A stretch of 64,000 nucleotides of DNA from Leptospira yanagawae serovar Saopaulo str. Sao Paulo = ATCC 700523 (GTDB lineage Bacteria; Spirochaetota; Leptospiria; Leptospirales; Leptospiraceae), in the NCBI RefSeq assembly GCF_000332475.2, contig NZ_AOGX02000008.1, positions 62,001 to 126,000 on the forward strand. The letters are read 5' to 3'. Of this stretch, positions 46,584 through 54,877 are shown piece by piece (the stretch's first letter is position 1; each line of letters opens with the position of its first letter). The notes beneath the pieces are model-generated. The model was not told where the DNA came from and did no database searches. It saw nothing but the letters and a program-made list of their open reading frames with translations. Both the position numbers and the translations under genes were made by a program.

Positions 46584-46916
46584 TCATTCACCCCAAACGA
46601 CAACACATTCTTGGTAAAAAATTGATCCCAAAATTGAAACAGACGATCGATCAACCACAGCAATTTTCTTTATGTTTCCACTTTTTGCTGCGTCTTCAAT
46701 CGATTGGCCAACTCCGTAATAGAAATAATTCGCGATAAAAAATGAAAAACTGCAGGATCTACCTGATTTTTCAACTTTCGCAGAGGTGATTGCATTTCCA
46801 TTGGAACCAGCATTTAGGTGTTGGCTCGTAACAGTAACTAAAGCACCAGGCATTGGTGTTGTTAAACAGTTTGTAAAAAACACCAAACTAAAAATTGAAA
46901 GTAAAATATATTTCAT
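46584..46916 (-). CDS. TRL-like lipoprotein 1
   Basis: From the second of two tandem ATGs (46916, preceded by GGAG) the product is 110 residues. The signal MKYILLSIFSLVFFTNC ends in a lipobox. The TRL-like core is SGRSCSFSFFIANYFYYGVG, then SIEDAAKSGNIKKIAVVDRS and a C-terminal CVVVWG. Coupled to the gene before it (TAATG). Third and last member of a tandem trio of paralogues; members differ strongly in sequence. Function of the family is unknown. Confidence 0.78.
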   Translation of the reverse strand: MKYILLSIFSLVFFTNCLTTPMPGALVTVTSQHLNAGSNGNAITSAKVEKSGRSCSFSFFIANYFYYGVGQSIEDAAKSGNIKKIAVVDRSSVSILGSIFYQECVVVWGE

Positions 46917-46918
46917 CA

Positions 46919-47236
46919 TTATTCTCCAGAGACAATTGTACAATAGTTACGGAATAAACCGGTCAAAAGGGAAAAGGAAGAATGGTCAATCGTTGCGATT
47001 TTGCTGATTCCATTTTTGTTTGCAATGAGACCTGCTCCAGCATCACCCACACTCACTAAATAAAGAATGGTTAATTGGCATCCTTTTGCTTCTTTCACTG
47101 CTTTCACGTTATTTTCTGGATTGATGGTCCCAGCAAATTTTGTGGAATTGTAAAGAAATCCATGCGTTGGTCCAATTGCACAATTGGCAAACAGAAATAC
47201 TGATAAAAGAGAAATAAATACGATTTTCATTTTCAT
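46919..47236 (-). CDS. TRL-like lipoprotein 2
   Basis: The ATG at 47236 follows GGAG at suitable distance. The signal MKMKIVFISLLSVFLFANC gives cysteine 19. GFLYNSTKFAG is the usual TRL start, followed by EAKGCQLTILYLVSVGDAGA and ISKIATIDHSSFSLLTGLFR, with CTIVSG at the end. The conserved cysteine pair (GC...C) is kept. Middle gene of the trio, with 12 bp separating its start codon from the stop of the upstream member. Confidence 0.8.
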   Translation of the reverse strand: MKMKIVFISLLSVFLFANCAIGPTHGFLYNSTKFAGTINPENNVKAVKEAKGCQLTILYLVSVGDAGAGLIANKNGISKIATIDHSSFSLLTGLFRNYCTIVSGE

Positions 47237-47248
47237 AGGGAGCTCCAA

Positions 47249-47638
47249 TTATGATCCTTTGACGATTGTACAAACTCTGTGGTATAAGAAACCAGCAAAA
47301 ATGCCCAATTGTTCATACTCAACAAACGCAACTTTTGTGATGTTCGCTGATTTTTTTGCAGTTTCAATCGAAGAATCTCCAAATGAAAAGAGTGCCAAGA
47401 TCGCGTGGTTACAACCTTTTCCTTGGTTTACGGCTTCTGCATTGCTCCCGATAGCGCCAGGATACGTAGCCTTATGGAATAATGCTCCACCTCTATAATA
47501 TGCAGCAGGGGTTGCATAGTCAGTCGCTGGGTTCGTGTTTGTGCTAGGTGCGTACAAAGTGAGTAATGAACCACCTGTACAATTTTGAGTGAATAGTATG
47601 ATCGTTAGTGAGATTGCAAAAAGAATGCTCTTTTTCAC
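47249..47638 (-). CDS. TRL-like lipoprotein 3 (first of the operon)
   Basis: A GTG start at 47638 has an excellent GGAGG site. The signal MKKSILFAISLTIILFTQNC ends at cysteine 20. The core has GGALFHKATYPGAIGSNAEA, GKGCNHAILALFSFGDSSIE and ITKVAFVEYEQLGIFAGFLY, with the terminal CTIVKG. About 25 residues longer than the next two because of a Thr/Asn/Ala-rich stretch after the signal. A TTGACA (47694-47689 on the minus strand) may be part of its promoter. Confidence 0.82.
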   Translation of the reverse strand: MKKSILFAISLTIILFTQNCTGGSLLTLYAPSTNTNPATDYATPAAYYRGGALFHKATYPGAIGSNAEAVNQGKGCNHAILALFSFGDSSIETAKKSANITKVAFVEYEQLGIFAGFLYHRVCTIVKGS

Positions 47639-48220
47639 ATGATCCTCCTCTTTAATTTTGGACAGTTCTCTTTCTTTTTACGATCTCTGTCAACACTGTT
47701 TGCATGAATTCAAATAAAACGAACTGTTGTTAGAATCGGTGTAGCGAATTTCACGTGTTACGAGGTGATGCATTGGTTGAGGTTTTGGATCCAACCTAAC
47801 CAATTCCAATTGGGATTTGATTTATTGCAATGATCCGTATTTTTTAAAAAAAAATTTGGTATGAAAAAATAATGAATTTCGTTCGTATTGTGACGTTTGG
47901 TTTTCTCACTAACGGAAGCGATTGCAGACTTTTGTTTGGTGGACGTTTCAGTGGTTGCCTTCAGAGGATTCTGATTGGATTGCCAAAAAGAAAACGCATG
48001 GATGGAAATCATAGGCAATCACAAATCACATGAAAACTTCCGAATTCAGGATCAACATTCAACAAATGCTTGTATAGACGAATTCAAATCAATTATTTCG
48101 CTAAATAACTCTACGAGTGAGCCATTTGAATTGGGTATCCCATGGTAATACCAAATTTCCTAACCTTAACGCGACCATTTTCTTTACTGGTCTGCTTCTC
48201 AAATTTTGATTTAAGTTCTC
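47639..48220. other. gene-poor accessory spacer
   Basis: No convincing gene is seen in these 582 bp. Short frames exist on both strands but lack ribosome sites, signal peptides or known motifs. One minus-strand frame ends with LVLPWDTQFKWLTRRVI near 48101 and could be the tail of a lost gene. Together with the transposase remnant that follows, this suggests insertion and decay. Confidence 0.45.
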
Positions 48221-48649
48221 GTGGATCGTTTGGCAATCTTCAGAGTTTCTGTTTCCGCCAATAAATACAGATTGGGATACAGGCATGGCGGAATTACTTC
48301 ATCAATTTATAGAAGTTTGAAGTCTGATGGAACTCAAGTTGGAAGCTTGGCTAGTAACATTACCATCAAAGGCCATCTATCCTTCTATGAATTTCATCCT
48401 TTGACAACAACTGGTTATGCCAGAAAGCATTTAAAGATAATCCATGTGTTCTCAAGAGATAGGTGGAGTAAGGATGGAGTGAACTCCAATGCAGTGGAAG
48501 GTTCGAATGGTATCCTAAAGAAAGCAATGAGGCACGACTCGATGTTCAAACCACAGGATTCGACTCTCTATCTGAATGAATATGCATCTGCTAAAAATAT
48601 AAAATACTTTGGTGTGGTGAAAAAAATAGTATTCGAAGAGGAACTGTGA
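48221..48649 (+). pseudogene. IS1595/ISXO2-like transposase remnant
   Basis: An open frame of 142 codons. The second half reads KIIHVFSRDRWSKDGVNSNA, VEGSNGILKKAMR and LYLNEYA, which follows the C-terminal pattern of IS1595-type DDE transposases: His-Val after the second acidic residue, then V-N-x-N-x-V/I-E-x, K and a terminal Y-L-x-E. The first catalytic Asp region is not recognisable and the zinc-ribbon N-terminus is missing. No flanking inverted repeats were found. It is a decayed fragment; the family assignment is moderate. Confidence 0.5.
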
Positions 48650-48711
48650 CAGGACATTGAAGGAGAAGTCATACTCGATTGATGCAGAAAGAAGAGAGGG
48701 GAGTTTAAAAC

Positions 48712-49173
48712 ATGTCACGTCCATTTAAAGTATTAGGGATCCAACAAGTTGCCATCGGAGGCGAGTCGAAGGAAAAATTATCTAAGTTTTGGGTTGAAGT
48801 GATGGGCCTTACCAAGGTTTCCGATTACAAAAGTGAAAAAGAAAATGTCGATGAAGACATCCTTTCTATGGGCAATGGGCCTTATAAAGTCGAAATTGAT
48901 TTGATGCAACCCATCGATCCAAATAAAAGTCCAAAAGTTCATGATCCGAAACTCAATCACATTGGCCTCTGGATTGATAAATTGGAAGAATGTGTGGAAT
49001 ACCTGACGAAACAAGGGGTTCGTTTCACACCGGGTGGGATCCGCAAAGGTGCTGCCGGGTATAACGTCTGTTTCATCCATCCTAAAGGGAATGAGGAATT
49101 CCCCCTTTGTAGCGAAGGTGTCCTTGTCGAACTTGTCCAAGCGCCAGAAGACGTCATCAAAGCATTAAGCTAA
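48712..49173 (+). CDS. VOC-family protein, methylmalonyl-CoA epimerase-like
   Basis: 153 residues forming two VOC half-modules. The first has [20 protein letters not shown] and [13 protein letters not shown]. The second has [20 protein letters not shown], with the closing [11 protein letters not shown]. In epimerases the first metal ligand is a histidine at the start of module one; here that position is glutamine (IQQVAIGG), while the second histidine and the final glutamate are kept. Metal use or substrate may therefore differ. GGGAG-type site upstream. Confidence 0.82.
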   Translation: MSRPFKVLGIQQVAIGGESKEKLSKFWVEVMGLTKVSDYKSEKENVDEDILSMGNGPYKVEIDLMQPIDPNKSPKVHDPKLNHIGLWIDKLEECVEYLTKQGVRFTPGGIRKGAAGYNVCFIHPKGNEEFPLCSEGVLVELVQAPEDVIKALS

Positions 49174-49184
49174 ATCAATTCAAC

Positions 49185-49808
49185 TCAATAGGATAACAAA
49201 CGATTGGTGTCATAACCAATCGTTTTTGCATATTCTATGTATTCTGTTTCCACTTGCTGTGGGATGGTTTTTTCTCTTGAAAACACCCATAAAAAATTGG
49301 GATCAGGTCCTCCAATGAGGGCAGTTCGGTATCCCGTTCGATCGATTCGTAAAATCAAATAGTCTCCAAAGAAAAACGGAAAGAAAAAACTTACCTTTAG
49401 TTTTCCCACTGGCGGATTGGGAATGAGAGCCACCCCATCCAAACGAGTTTCCCCTGAAGCACTCAGGCCTTCGTTTGTCACTCGGATGGTTCCGTCTCCT
49501 TGTAAGGAGTATGTGGCCGATACTTCCGTAAGACCAGATTGGAAGGAATTGTCGATTCGTTTGATTTCATTCCAGGTTCCTAAAAATGAATTCCAATCTA
49601 CATTGGTTTCAGCATAAGAATCAAAAGGAGAAGTGGAAAGGTAGGAAACAGCACCTATTTTAAGTAAATCAACAATAGGGGATTCATCGGTTTCTTTCTT
49701 TGTTGCAATGGAAATACTCTTTGTGGAACATTTGTTAAACAAAATAAATCCAATTAACAAATAACTTGTAAACAGCTTTGATACGTTGGACAGATCAATC
49801 ATCCCCAT
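49185..49808 (-). CDS. bacterial lipocalin (Blc-like)
   Basis: The signal segment is SYLLIGFILFNKC with a lipobox cysteine near 27. A linker of about 40 residues follows, then a lipocalin barrel: FLGTWNEIKRIDNSFQSGL, ATYSLQGDGTIRV, GKLKVSFFFPFFFGDYLILR and ALIGGPDPNFLWVFSRE. The G-x-W motif and the last strand are typical of Blc. Blc proteins bind fatty acids or lysophospholipids at the outer membrane. The 3' end carries the terminator of the convergent gene. Confidence 0.9.
   Translation of the reverse strand: MGMIDLSNVSKLFTSYLLIGFILFNKCSTKSISIATKKETDESPIVDLLKIGAVSYLSTSPFDSYAETNVDWNSFLGTWNEIKRIDNSFQSGLTEVSATYSLQGDGTIRVTNEGLSASGETRLDGVALIPNPPVGKLKVSFFFPFFFGDYLILRIDRTGYRTALIGGPDPNFLWVFSREKTIPQQVETEYIEYAKTIGYDTNRLLSY
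49198..49227 (+). terminator. terminator embedded in the 3' end of the lipocalin gene
   Basis: AAACGATTGGT and ACCAATCGTTT form an 11-bp stem around GTCATA, with TT beyond. It lies 25 bp after the VOC stop codon, but inside the last codons of the convergent lipocalin gene, so the same bases are coding on one strand and a terminator on the other. Confidence 0.75.
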
Positions 49809-49848
49809 TTCTTTTTAGATCGGGGATGGAAATGTTTTGGTTTAAAAT

Positions 49849-50808
49849 TTATATCGATATTTCTTTTTTTTGGTGTGCCCACCGCCAGTAGGCGTACGCA
49901 AATAAAGCAAGTACTGTCGTGATGAGAAATTGTGTTAAATGAACAACCGTCGCATACACGAGTCCTTCTCCCGGATCCCTTCCTAAAATGATAAAACCAG
50001 AAATGATGGCAGCATGGAAAACTCCAATCCCAGAAGGAGCAGAAGGGATCGCCACACCCATTCCTCCGAGGAACATAAAGAGTAAAGCTTCCGGAAATCG
50101 AATCGGCATTCCGATGAGCATCCCGGCCAAATAATACGAAACAGCGTAACCTAAAACCCATGTAGGTAAGGAATAAGCCAAAGGTTTCACCAATTTATCA
50201 CCTTGTAAAAATTCCGAGAATTCGATTAAGTGGTGGTCGAGTTTGGTTTCATACAATGCTTTTTTGCCGACAATTGAAAACGTTTTCATAAGGAGTGTCC
50301 GCAGTACTGGTAAAAAATACTTAACTAGCACAAGACCAACTAACATTCCGACGATGACTAAACTAGAAATTAGGAGTAAACTTAGGTTTTTGGATTGCCC
50401 AAGGCCCATATAAAATAGGGCTGTAGCTCCAATCACAACAACAGCTCCTAAATCCATTACTTTCTCCAAAAAAATTCGGCTTAACAAATGAGTAAGAGGT
50501 AAATCCGAATCTCGTTTGTTCATGAGAAGGCGAACCAAATCGCCACCTCTCGCTGGGAGAACCATATTTAATCCCACACCAATGATGGCTGTCGAAAAGG
50601 ATTGTGTGAACGTGATTTTTTTCTCTAGGAGATGGAACCAACGGAAGGAAAAGGGTACAAAGGCCCAAAGGTTTGACAAAATGAGTAAGGGAAAAATCCA
50701 CCAATTGATTTTGCCTTCCAAACGTTGGAATTCAGTGAGATCAAAATTTTTCTGCAAAAAATAAATGGCAACGCCAGATACGATGATTCCAAATAATAAC
50801 TTTTTCAT
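49849..50808 (-). CDS. YbhN/UPF0104-family membrane protein (LPG-synthase TM-like)
   Basis: From the ATG at 50808 there are 319 residues with about eight membrane segments. The UPF0104/AglD signatures are present: GVGLNMVLPARGGDLVRLLM, SRIFLEKVMDLGA and MGVAIPSAPSGIGVFHAA. The family is related to the flippase part of MprF and may move lipids across the membrane. Its ribosome site lies just inside the end of the HIT gene (stop 5 nt before the start). Confidence 0.9.
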   Translation of the reverse strand: MKKLLFGIIVSGVAIYFLQKNFDLTEFQRLEGKINWWIFPLLILSNLWAFVPFSFRWFHLLEKKITFTQSFSTAIIGVGLNMVLPARGGDLVRLLMNKRDSDLPLTHLLSRIFLEKVMDLGAVVVIGATALFYMGLGQSKNLSLLLISSLVIVGMLVGLVLVKYFLPVLRTLLMKTFSIVGKKALYETKLDHHLIEFSEFLQGDKLVKPLAYSLPTWVLGYAVSYYLAGMLIGMPIRFPEALLFMFLGGMGVAIPSAPSGIGVFHAAIISGFIILGRDPGEGLVYATVVHLTQFLITTVLALFAYAYWRWAHQKKEISI

Positions 50809-50812
50809 GTGA

Positions 50813-51157
50813 TTAACCTGGTGGCCATACCATATGCCTTCCACCTAACAGGTGAAAGTGTAGATGCCCAACTGTTTGCCCTCCATAATTTCCGCAATTG
50901 TTCACAACCCGATATCCTTTCTCCATAATTCCATTTTTTTCTGCAAGTTTTGGAATCACTTGAAAGATTTCACTCGTTACTTTTGGATCTAGGTTTCCAA
51001 TTTCATTCATACTGGATATATGTTGTTTCGGTATAATGAGTAAGTGGATGGGTGCTTGAGGGGTGATGTCATGGAATACAAAAATAGAATCCGATTCGTA
51101 TTCTTTTTTTGCAGGTATCTCCCCTCGAATGATTTTACAAAAGATACAATTTTCCAT
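50813..51157 (-). CDS. HIT-family nucleotide-binding hydrolase
   Basis: From the ATG at 51157 the protein has 114 residues, the normal length of HinT-like proteins. The N-terminus is MENCIFCKIIRGEIPAKKEY, and the histidine triad is H98, H100 and H102 in GHLHFHLLGG. Members hydrolyse AMP-lysine or similar nucleoside phosphoramidates. Sits between a ROK kinase gene (1 nt gap) and the YbhN gene. Confidence 0.93.
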   Translation of the reverse strand: MENCIFCKIIRGEIPAKKEYESDSIFVFHDITPQAPIHLLIIPKQHISSMNEIGNLDPKVTSEIFQVIPKLAEKNGIMEKGYRVVNNCGNYGGQTVGHLHFHLLGGRHMVWPPG

Positions 51158-51158
51158 A

Positions 51159-52055
51159 TCAAACCTTCTTATTTGCAAAGACTAGGGATGCGGCTCCCAA
51201 TGTTCCAGAAAGATTCCGGCCTTTTCCAAGTTTTAATCGTTCGTTGAGAACCGAAAATATATTGGAACGAATTTCGTTTTCTAAAAGTTCTCCAAACAAA
51301 TCATAGGAGTTTGTGATCCCTCCGACAAATACTACTGCTTCTGGATTCAAAAGATGGATGGCTCCGCGAACGGCATGTGCTAAAGCTAAGGTACCAAAAT
51401 GGAGGATTTCTTTTGCAATTTTGTTTTCTGTTCTTACGAGTTGGAAAAAGGATTCTGCATCGGTGAGTTTTGTATTCGTAGTTTCAAAATAGCGATTGAG
51501 AAACCCTTTGGTAGAAAAATAACTTTCTACACAACCTTTCGCTCCACATCCGCAGAGTGCACCTCCGATAACAGATGTTGTGTGGCCAATCTCAATCCCG
51601 TTACCTAAAAAACCTGTATATAATTCACCTTGTTTGACAAACCCACCACCCACACCTGTTCCTAACGTGAGGATGAGTTGGGATTCGCAACCTTTGTAAG
51701 TTCCGAAATAGGCTTCACCAAGTGCTGCACAGTTGGCATCATTTTCATAATATACAGGTAAAGAAAATTCCTTTTCTAACGTTTGTTTGATTGGAACATT
51801 TTGTAATCCCTGCATGTTTGCACTTTTTAGTAACGTACCAGTTTCATTATTGAGAGGCCCAGGTGATCCAACTCCAATCCCAATACAATCTTTTGCCAGT
51901 GGGCGGATGGTTTCCGTTAATGTTTTTAAAAACAAATCATTGTCTAAGTGGTCAGGAGTTTTGGATAGGTTTGATTTTTGTTCGTTTCCTGTTCCATCAA
52001 AAAGAGAAACTCGGATACTCCCACCACCAATATCAACGCCGATCGCATGTTTCAA
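51159..52055 (-). CDS. ROK-family sugar kinase (glucokinase-like)
   Basis: 298 residues. The order is AIGVDIGGGSIRVSLFDG (phosphate loop), GIGVGSPGPLNNETG, catalytic D106 in YYENDANCAALGEA and GTGVGGGFV. The zinc site is H158 plus C168, C170 and C175 in GALCGCGAKGC. The likely reaction is phosphorylation of glucose or an N-acetyl sugar. No DNA-binding domain, so not a repressor. Packed with the HIT gene and, 4 nt away, the ABC transporter gene. Confidence 0.92.
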   Translation of the reverse strand: MKHAIGVDIGGGSIRVSLFDGTGNEQKSNLSKTPDHLDNDLFLKTLTETIRPLAKDCIGIGVGSPGPLNNETGTLLKSANMQGLQNVPIKQTLEKEFSLPVYYENDANCAALGEAYFGTYKGCESQLILTLGTGVGGGFVKQGELYTGFLGNGIEIGHTTSVIGGALCGCGAKGCVESYFSTKGFLNRYFETTNTKLTDAESFFQLVRTENKIAKEILHFGTLALAHAVRGAIHLLNPEAVVFVGGITNSYDLFGELLENEIRSNIFSVLNERLKLGKGRNLSGTLGAASLVFANKKV

Positions 52056-52059
52056 AACC

Positions 52060-52731
52060 TCACTCTCCCTTGATTACTTGTTCGAACCTTCCGTTTTTCA
52101 TTTCATAAACGGTTTGGGCATCAAAGGCAAGTTTCATATCGTGAGTGACAAGGATGATGGAATGGTTTCGTTTATTGTATTCGTTTAGTAACAATTGTAC
52201 TAAATAACTATTTTCTGGATCCAAATCCCCAGAAGGTTCATCGGCAAAAAGAATGGCAGGATCATTGATAAGAGACCTTGCGATCGCGGCTTTTTGGATT
52301 TGTCCACCTGATAAGGTCCTTGGCAAAGAATTTTGGATGTCTCCCAATTTCAAATGTTCGATGAGGTAATCACATTTTCGGAGATAATCATCATTTGAAA
52401 ACTTTTTCGTAAAAAGGGCAGGGAGGAGGATATTTTCTTTGATCGTCAAGTTACCCACAAGTTCCGAAAACTGGAAAACGAGTCCAAGGTCTCTTGCACG
52501 GATCTCCGCTAACTCTTGTTTGGAAATTTGAGAGAGTTTGATTTGGTCGTACAAAATGTCCCCTTCTGTCGGTGATAACATCCCTGTTAACATCGAAAGC
52601 AGGGTGGTTTTCCCTGATCCAGAAGGCCCAATGATGGCCACATAATCCCCTTGGTTCACATCAAAGCTTACCGAACTCACGGCTTCTTCTTTTCCAAAAC
52701 GTTTGGTGAGGTTATGGACCCGAAGTAACAT
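52060..52731 (-). CDS. ABC transporter ATP-binding protein, LolD/MacB type
   Basis: 223 residues. Walker A is GPSGSGKT at 35-42, signature [15 protein letters not shown], and Walker [13 protein letters not shown], followed by LVTHDMKLA. This resembles the LolD/MacB group that powers lipoprotein or small-molecule extraction rather than import. Partner permease is the preceding gene (1-nt overlap). The subsequent genes, ROK and HIT, are not transport related. Confidence 0.93.
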   Translation of the reverse strand: MLLRVHNLTKRFGKEEAVSSVSFDVNQGDYVAIIGPSGSGKTTLLSMLTGMLSPTEGDILYDQIKLSQISKQELAEIRARDLGLVFQFSELVGNLTIKENILLPALFTKKFSNDDYLRKCDYLIEHLKLGDIQNSLPRTLSGGQIQKAAIARSLINDPAILFADEPSGDLDPENSYLVQLLLNEYNKRNHSIILVTHDMKLAFDAQTVYEMKNGRFEQVIKGE

Positions 52732-53306
52732 TATTTCTGCCTCCGAATGGACTTGTAGGGGTCCATAAAGGTGCTAATCCCAACCGTTGGGAACGAAACA
52801 AGGATTCCTAAAAACACATAAAGCACCAAACAGGTGAAAACGGATTTTAATTCTCCGACGATACCAAAATCAGGTGGCGGGGGTAAAAAACTCAAATTGA
52901 TCAAAATCGAAAAGAGAAAACTAGGTAAAAATAGGAAAAATAAGGACAAAGAATGGAGGAGTATACAGCCCATTCGGTTCCCACCCACTGCCATCATGAC
53001 ACCGATATCTCCGAGTGCGTGCAGGCAGTGGAAGAAAAATAAAGTCATGAGTGCAAAGCTTGTGGCGTAAAAAAGAATCTGAGGAGACTTGTCAAAGGAA
53101 ACGATACTAGTAAGAGACACTCCCGCATACAAATGGAAGTGGATCCGTACCGCAAGTACGAGGAAAGTAAAAACAAGGGTTCCCACAAGGCCATAGGCCA
53201 AGGAATAGAGACGATCTCTTGTGAGAAGTCGAAGAGCAAACGAAATGTAGGTGAGTTGTATCACTTCCAGGACAGAATTGACGTAAGACTCTTTTTTACC
53301 AACCAA
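52731..53306 (-). CDS. small ABC-type permease (FtsX-like)
   Basis: 191 residues with four membrane segments: about 39-58, 79-98, 106-128 and 155-175. The spacing of the last three, and the motif [22 protein letters not shown] ([15 protein letters not shown]), fit the FtsX/MacB permease core. It lacks the large periplasmic domain, being far shorter than LolC/E. It pairs with the ATPase gene that overlaps it by 1 nt. The substrate is unknown. Confidence 0.72.
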   Translation of the reverse strand: MVGKKESYVNSVLEVIQLTYISFALRLLTRDRLYSLAYGLVGTLVFTFLVLAVRIHFHLYAGVSLTSIVSFDKSPQILFYATSFALMTLFFFHCLHALGDIGVMMAVGGNRMGCILLHSLSLFFLFLPSFLFSILINLSFLPPPPDFGIVGELKSVFTCLVLYVFLGILVSFPTVGISTFMDPYKSIRRQK

Positions 53307-53332
53307 AATAGGAATTTAGGAAGGATTCGAAT

Positions 53333-54877
53333 TTGGCATTTTTTATCTTTGTTGGAGCCGCTGTGATTATGCTTGGCTTTCTTTTGACCTTTGTCATTGG
53401 TCAAAGGCGGGATAGTTATGCAAAAGCCTTAAGTCTTGCGACTTTAGGGAATTTTCTAGATGCACGGGCCCTTGTACGGGAAAAATTGGAAGAAGACCAC
53501 CAAAACCCGTATGGTCATTATGTGATGGCAAAAATTTATGCCATGGAAAATGACCCCTTAAACGAAGCCAAACACCTCGAAATCATCAAAAAAAACAATC
53601 GTTACAATAAGGAAATTGATCCTGTCACGGTTTCGAACCGCATTGCTGAGATTTATTATAACAAAGATTTTTTTGAAGAGGCATTTTTCCATTACCTCGA
53701 CACCCTCCAAACAGACCGTTCCAATCCCATTGCTTGTATCCGATTGGGGTTTATGGCACTCGGACAAAAAGAATTCAAGATTGCGGACCATTTTTTTTCC
53801 CGGATCCCAGAAGAAAAAATAAATCTCACATCGTTTTACATTGCCAAAGGTGTCATCTCTGGGGTCACAGGTGGGGGTAAGGAAAGAGAGTATTTTGAAA
53901 AAGCTTATAAACTCGAAAAAACTCCTGTCTCTGGATTTTTGTATGCCCTTTCTCTTTCCAGGGAAAACAAACACAAAGAAGCAGTGAAAACTGCCATTGC
54001 CATCAGTGAACAAATCGATGACGAGTTTGTCAGGTTTACATTATTCCAGTTCCTTATGACAGAAGCTATCCTCATGCAAAATTTCCCAGAGGCCTTGAAG
54101 TATGGAAGGTTATGCCTTGAGATGGCAAAACTGAATGCATGGCAAAGTGAAATCACAGAGTGTAGCATCCATTTTGCGATGATCACAACTTATATGGGTA
54201 GGTATGAAGAAGGAGCGGAATATCTAATCGAAGCAGAAGCGGAACGATTGGATGATCCTGATGTGATTGCCCTCGCGAATTTAAAATACCGATTGGAACG
54301 GGGAACGGGAACCGTTGAATCGTTGACCCATGAATATGATCTAACTCGTGAATTGAATTTATTATCTGTGAATATATTCCCTAATTCTCGTTATTTTGAG
54401 TTAAGTGGGATGCGTTCATCGAAACCATTTAACATCAAGGGAATGGTAGATGAAAATGGGAAAAAACTAACATCCAAATTGGATATGCTAGGCTTAGATA
54501 AATTTGAAAAATTTATCAGTTTACCTGGAACCAATTTTAAAAACCAAGCTACACGAATGGTGATGAGCCTTGGATACCGAGTGACAAAAGAAATTTCAAA
54601 TCCTGAAGCCGACGGAGTCAATTTACTTGCGTCTTCCAAGGAAGATGTGAACAAACGTGCTTTGTTTCGGGTGCGAAAGTGGAAGGATGCCAAAGTATCG
54701 GATGTATTTTTACGAGAGATGACAAACCAAATGGAAGACTTAGGTGCCACCAAAGGGTATGTCATCGGCAATTTTGATGTCACAGAAGCAGGGAAAAAAA
54801 TCATCTCCGCTAGTAATGGTGCTCTTGAAATGTATTCAGGGGATTTGTTTGAGGATCTCCTCAATAAAACAATGTAA
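53333..54877 (+). CDS. membrane-anchored TPR protein with C-terminal Mrr-like nuclease domain
   Basis: A TTG start at 53333 follows AGGAAGG. 514 residues. One membrane segment near 3-22 (FFIFVGAAVIMLGFLLTFVI) is followed by a TPR-like helical region (about 30-330). Residues about 383-510 look like an Mrr-type restriction-endonuclease fold: FISLPGTNFKNQATRMVMSL, GYRVTKEISNPEADGVNLLA, ALFRVRKWKDAKV and KGYVIGNFDVTEAGKKII. The D-x(n)-(Q/R)-V-(R/K)-K layout of the active site is partly kept. The combination with a membrane TPR part is unusual. Divergent from the ABC pair; a lipoprotein gene is coupled behind. Confidence 0.75.
   Translation: MAFFIFVGAAVIMLGFLLTFVIGQRRDSYAKALSLATLGNFLDARALVREKLEEDHQNPYGHYVMAKIYAMENDPLNEAKHLEIIKKNNRYNKEIDPVTVSNRIAEIYYNKDFFEEAFFHYLDTLQTDRSNPIACIRLGFMALGQKEFKIADHFFSRIPEEKINLTSFYIAKGVISGVTGGGKEREYFEKAYKLEKTPVSGFLYALSLSRENKHKEAVKTAIAISEQIDDEFVRFTLFQFLMTEAILMQNFPEALKYGRLCLEMAKLNAWQSEITECSIHFAMITTYMGRYEEGAEYLIEAEAERLDDPDVIALANLKYRLERGTGTVESLTHEYDLTRELNLLSVNIFPNSRYFELSGMRSSKPFNIKGMVDENGKKLTSKLDMLGLDKFEKFISLPGTNFKNQATRMVMSLGYRVTKEISNPEADGVNLLASSKEDVNKRALFRVRKWKDAKVSDVFLREMTNQMEDLGATKGYVIGNFDVTEAGKKIISASNGALEMYSGDLFEDLLNKTM

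Noticed and set aside
47758..48018. 86-codon minus-strand frame upstream of the TRL cluster
   Set aside because: No motif, signal or ribosome site; low-complexity polar residues suggest chance.
52060..53306. ABC pair considered as a complete LolCDE system
   Set aside because: The permease is far shorter than LolC/E and lacks the periplasmic domain; only a MacB/FtsX-like assignment is safe.
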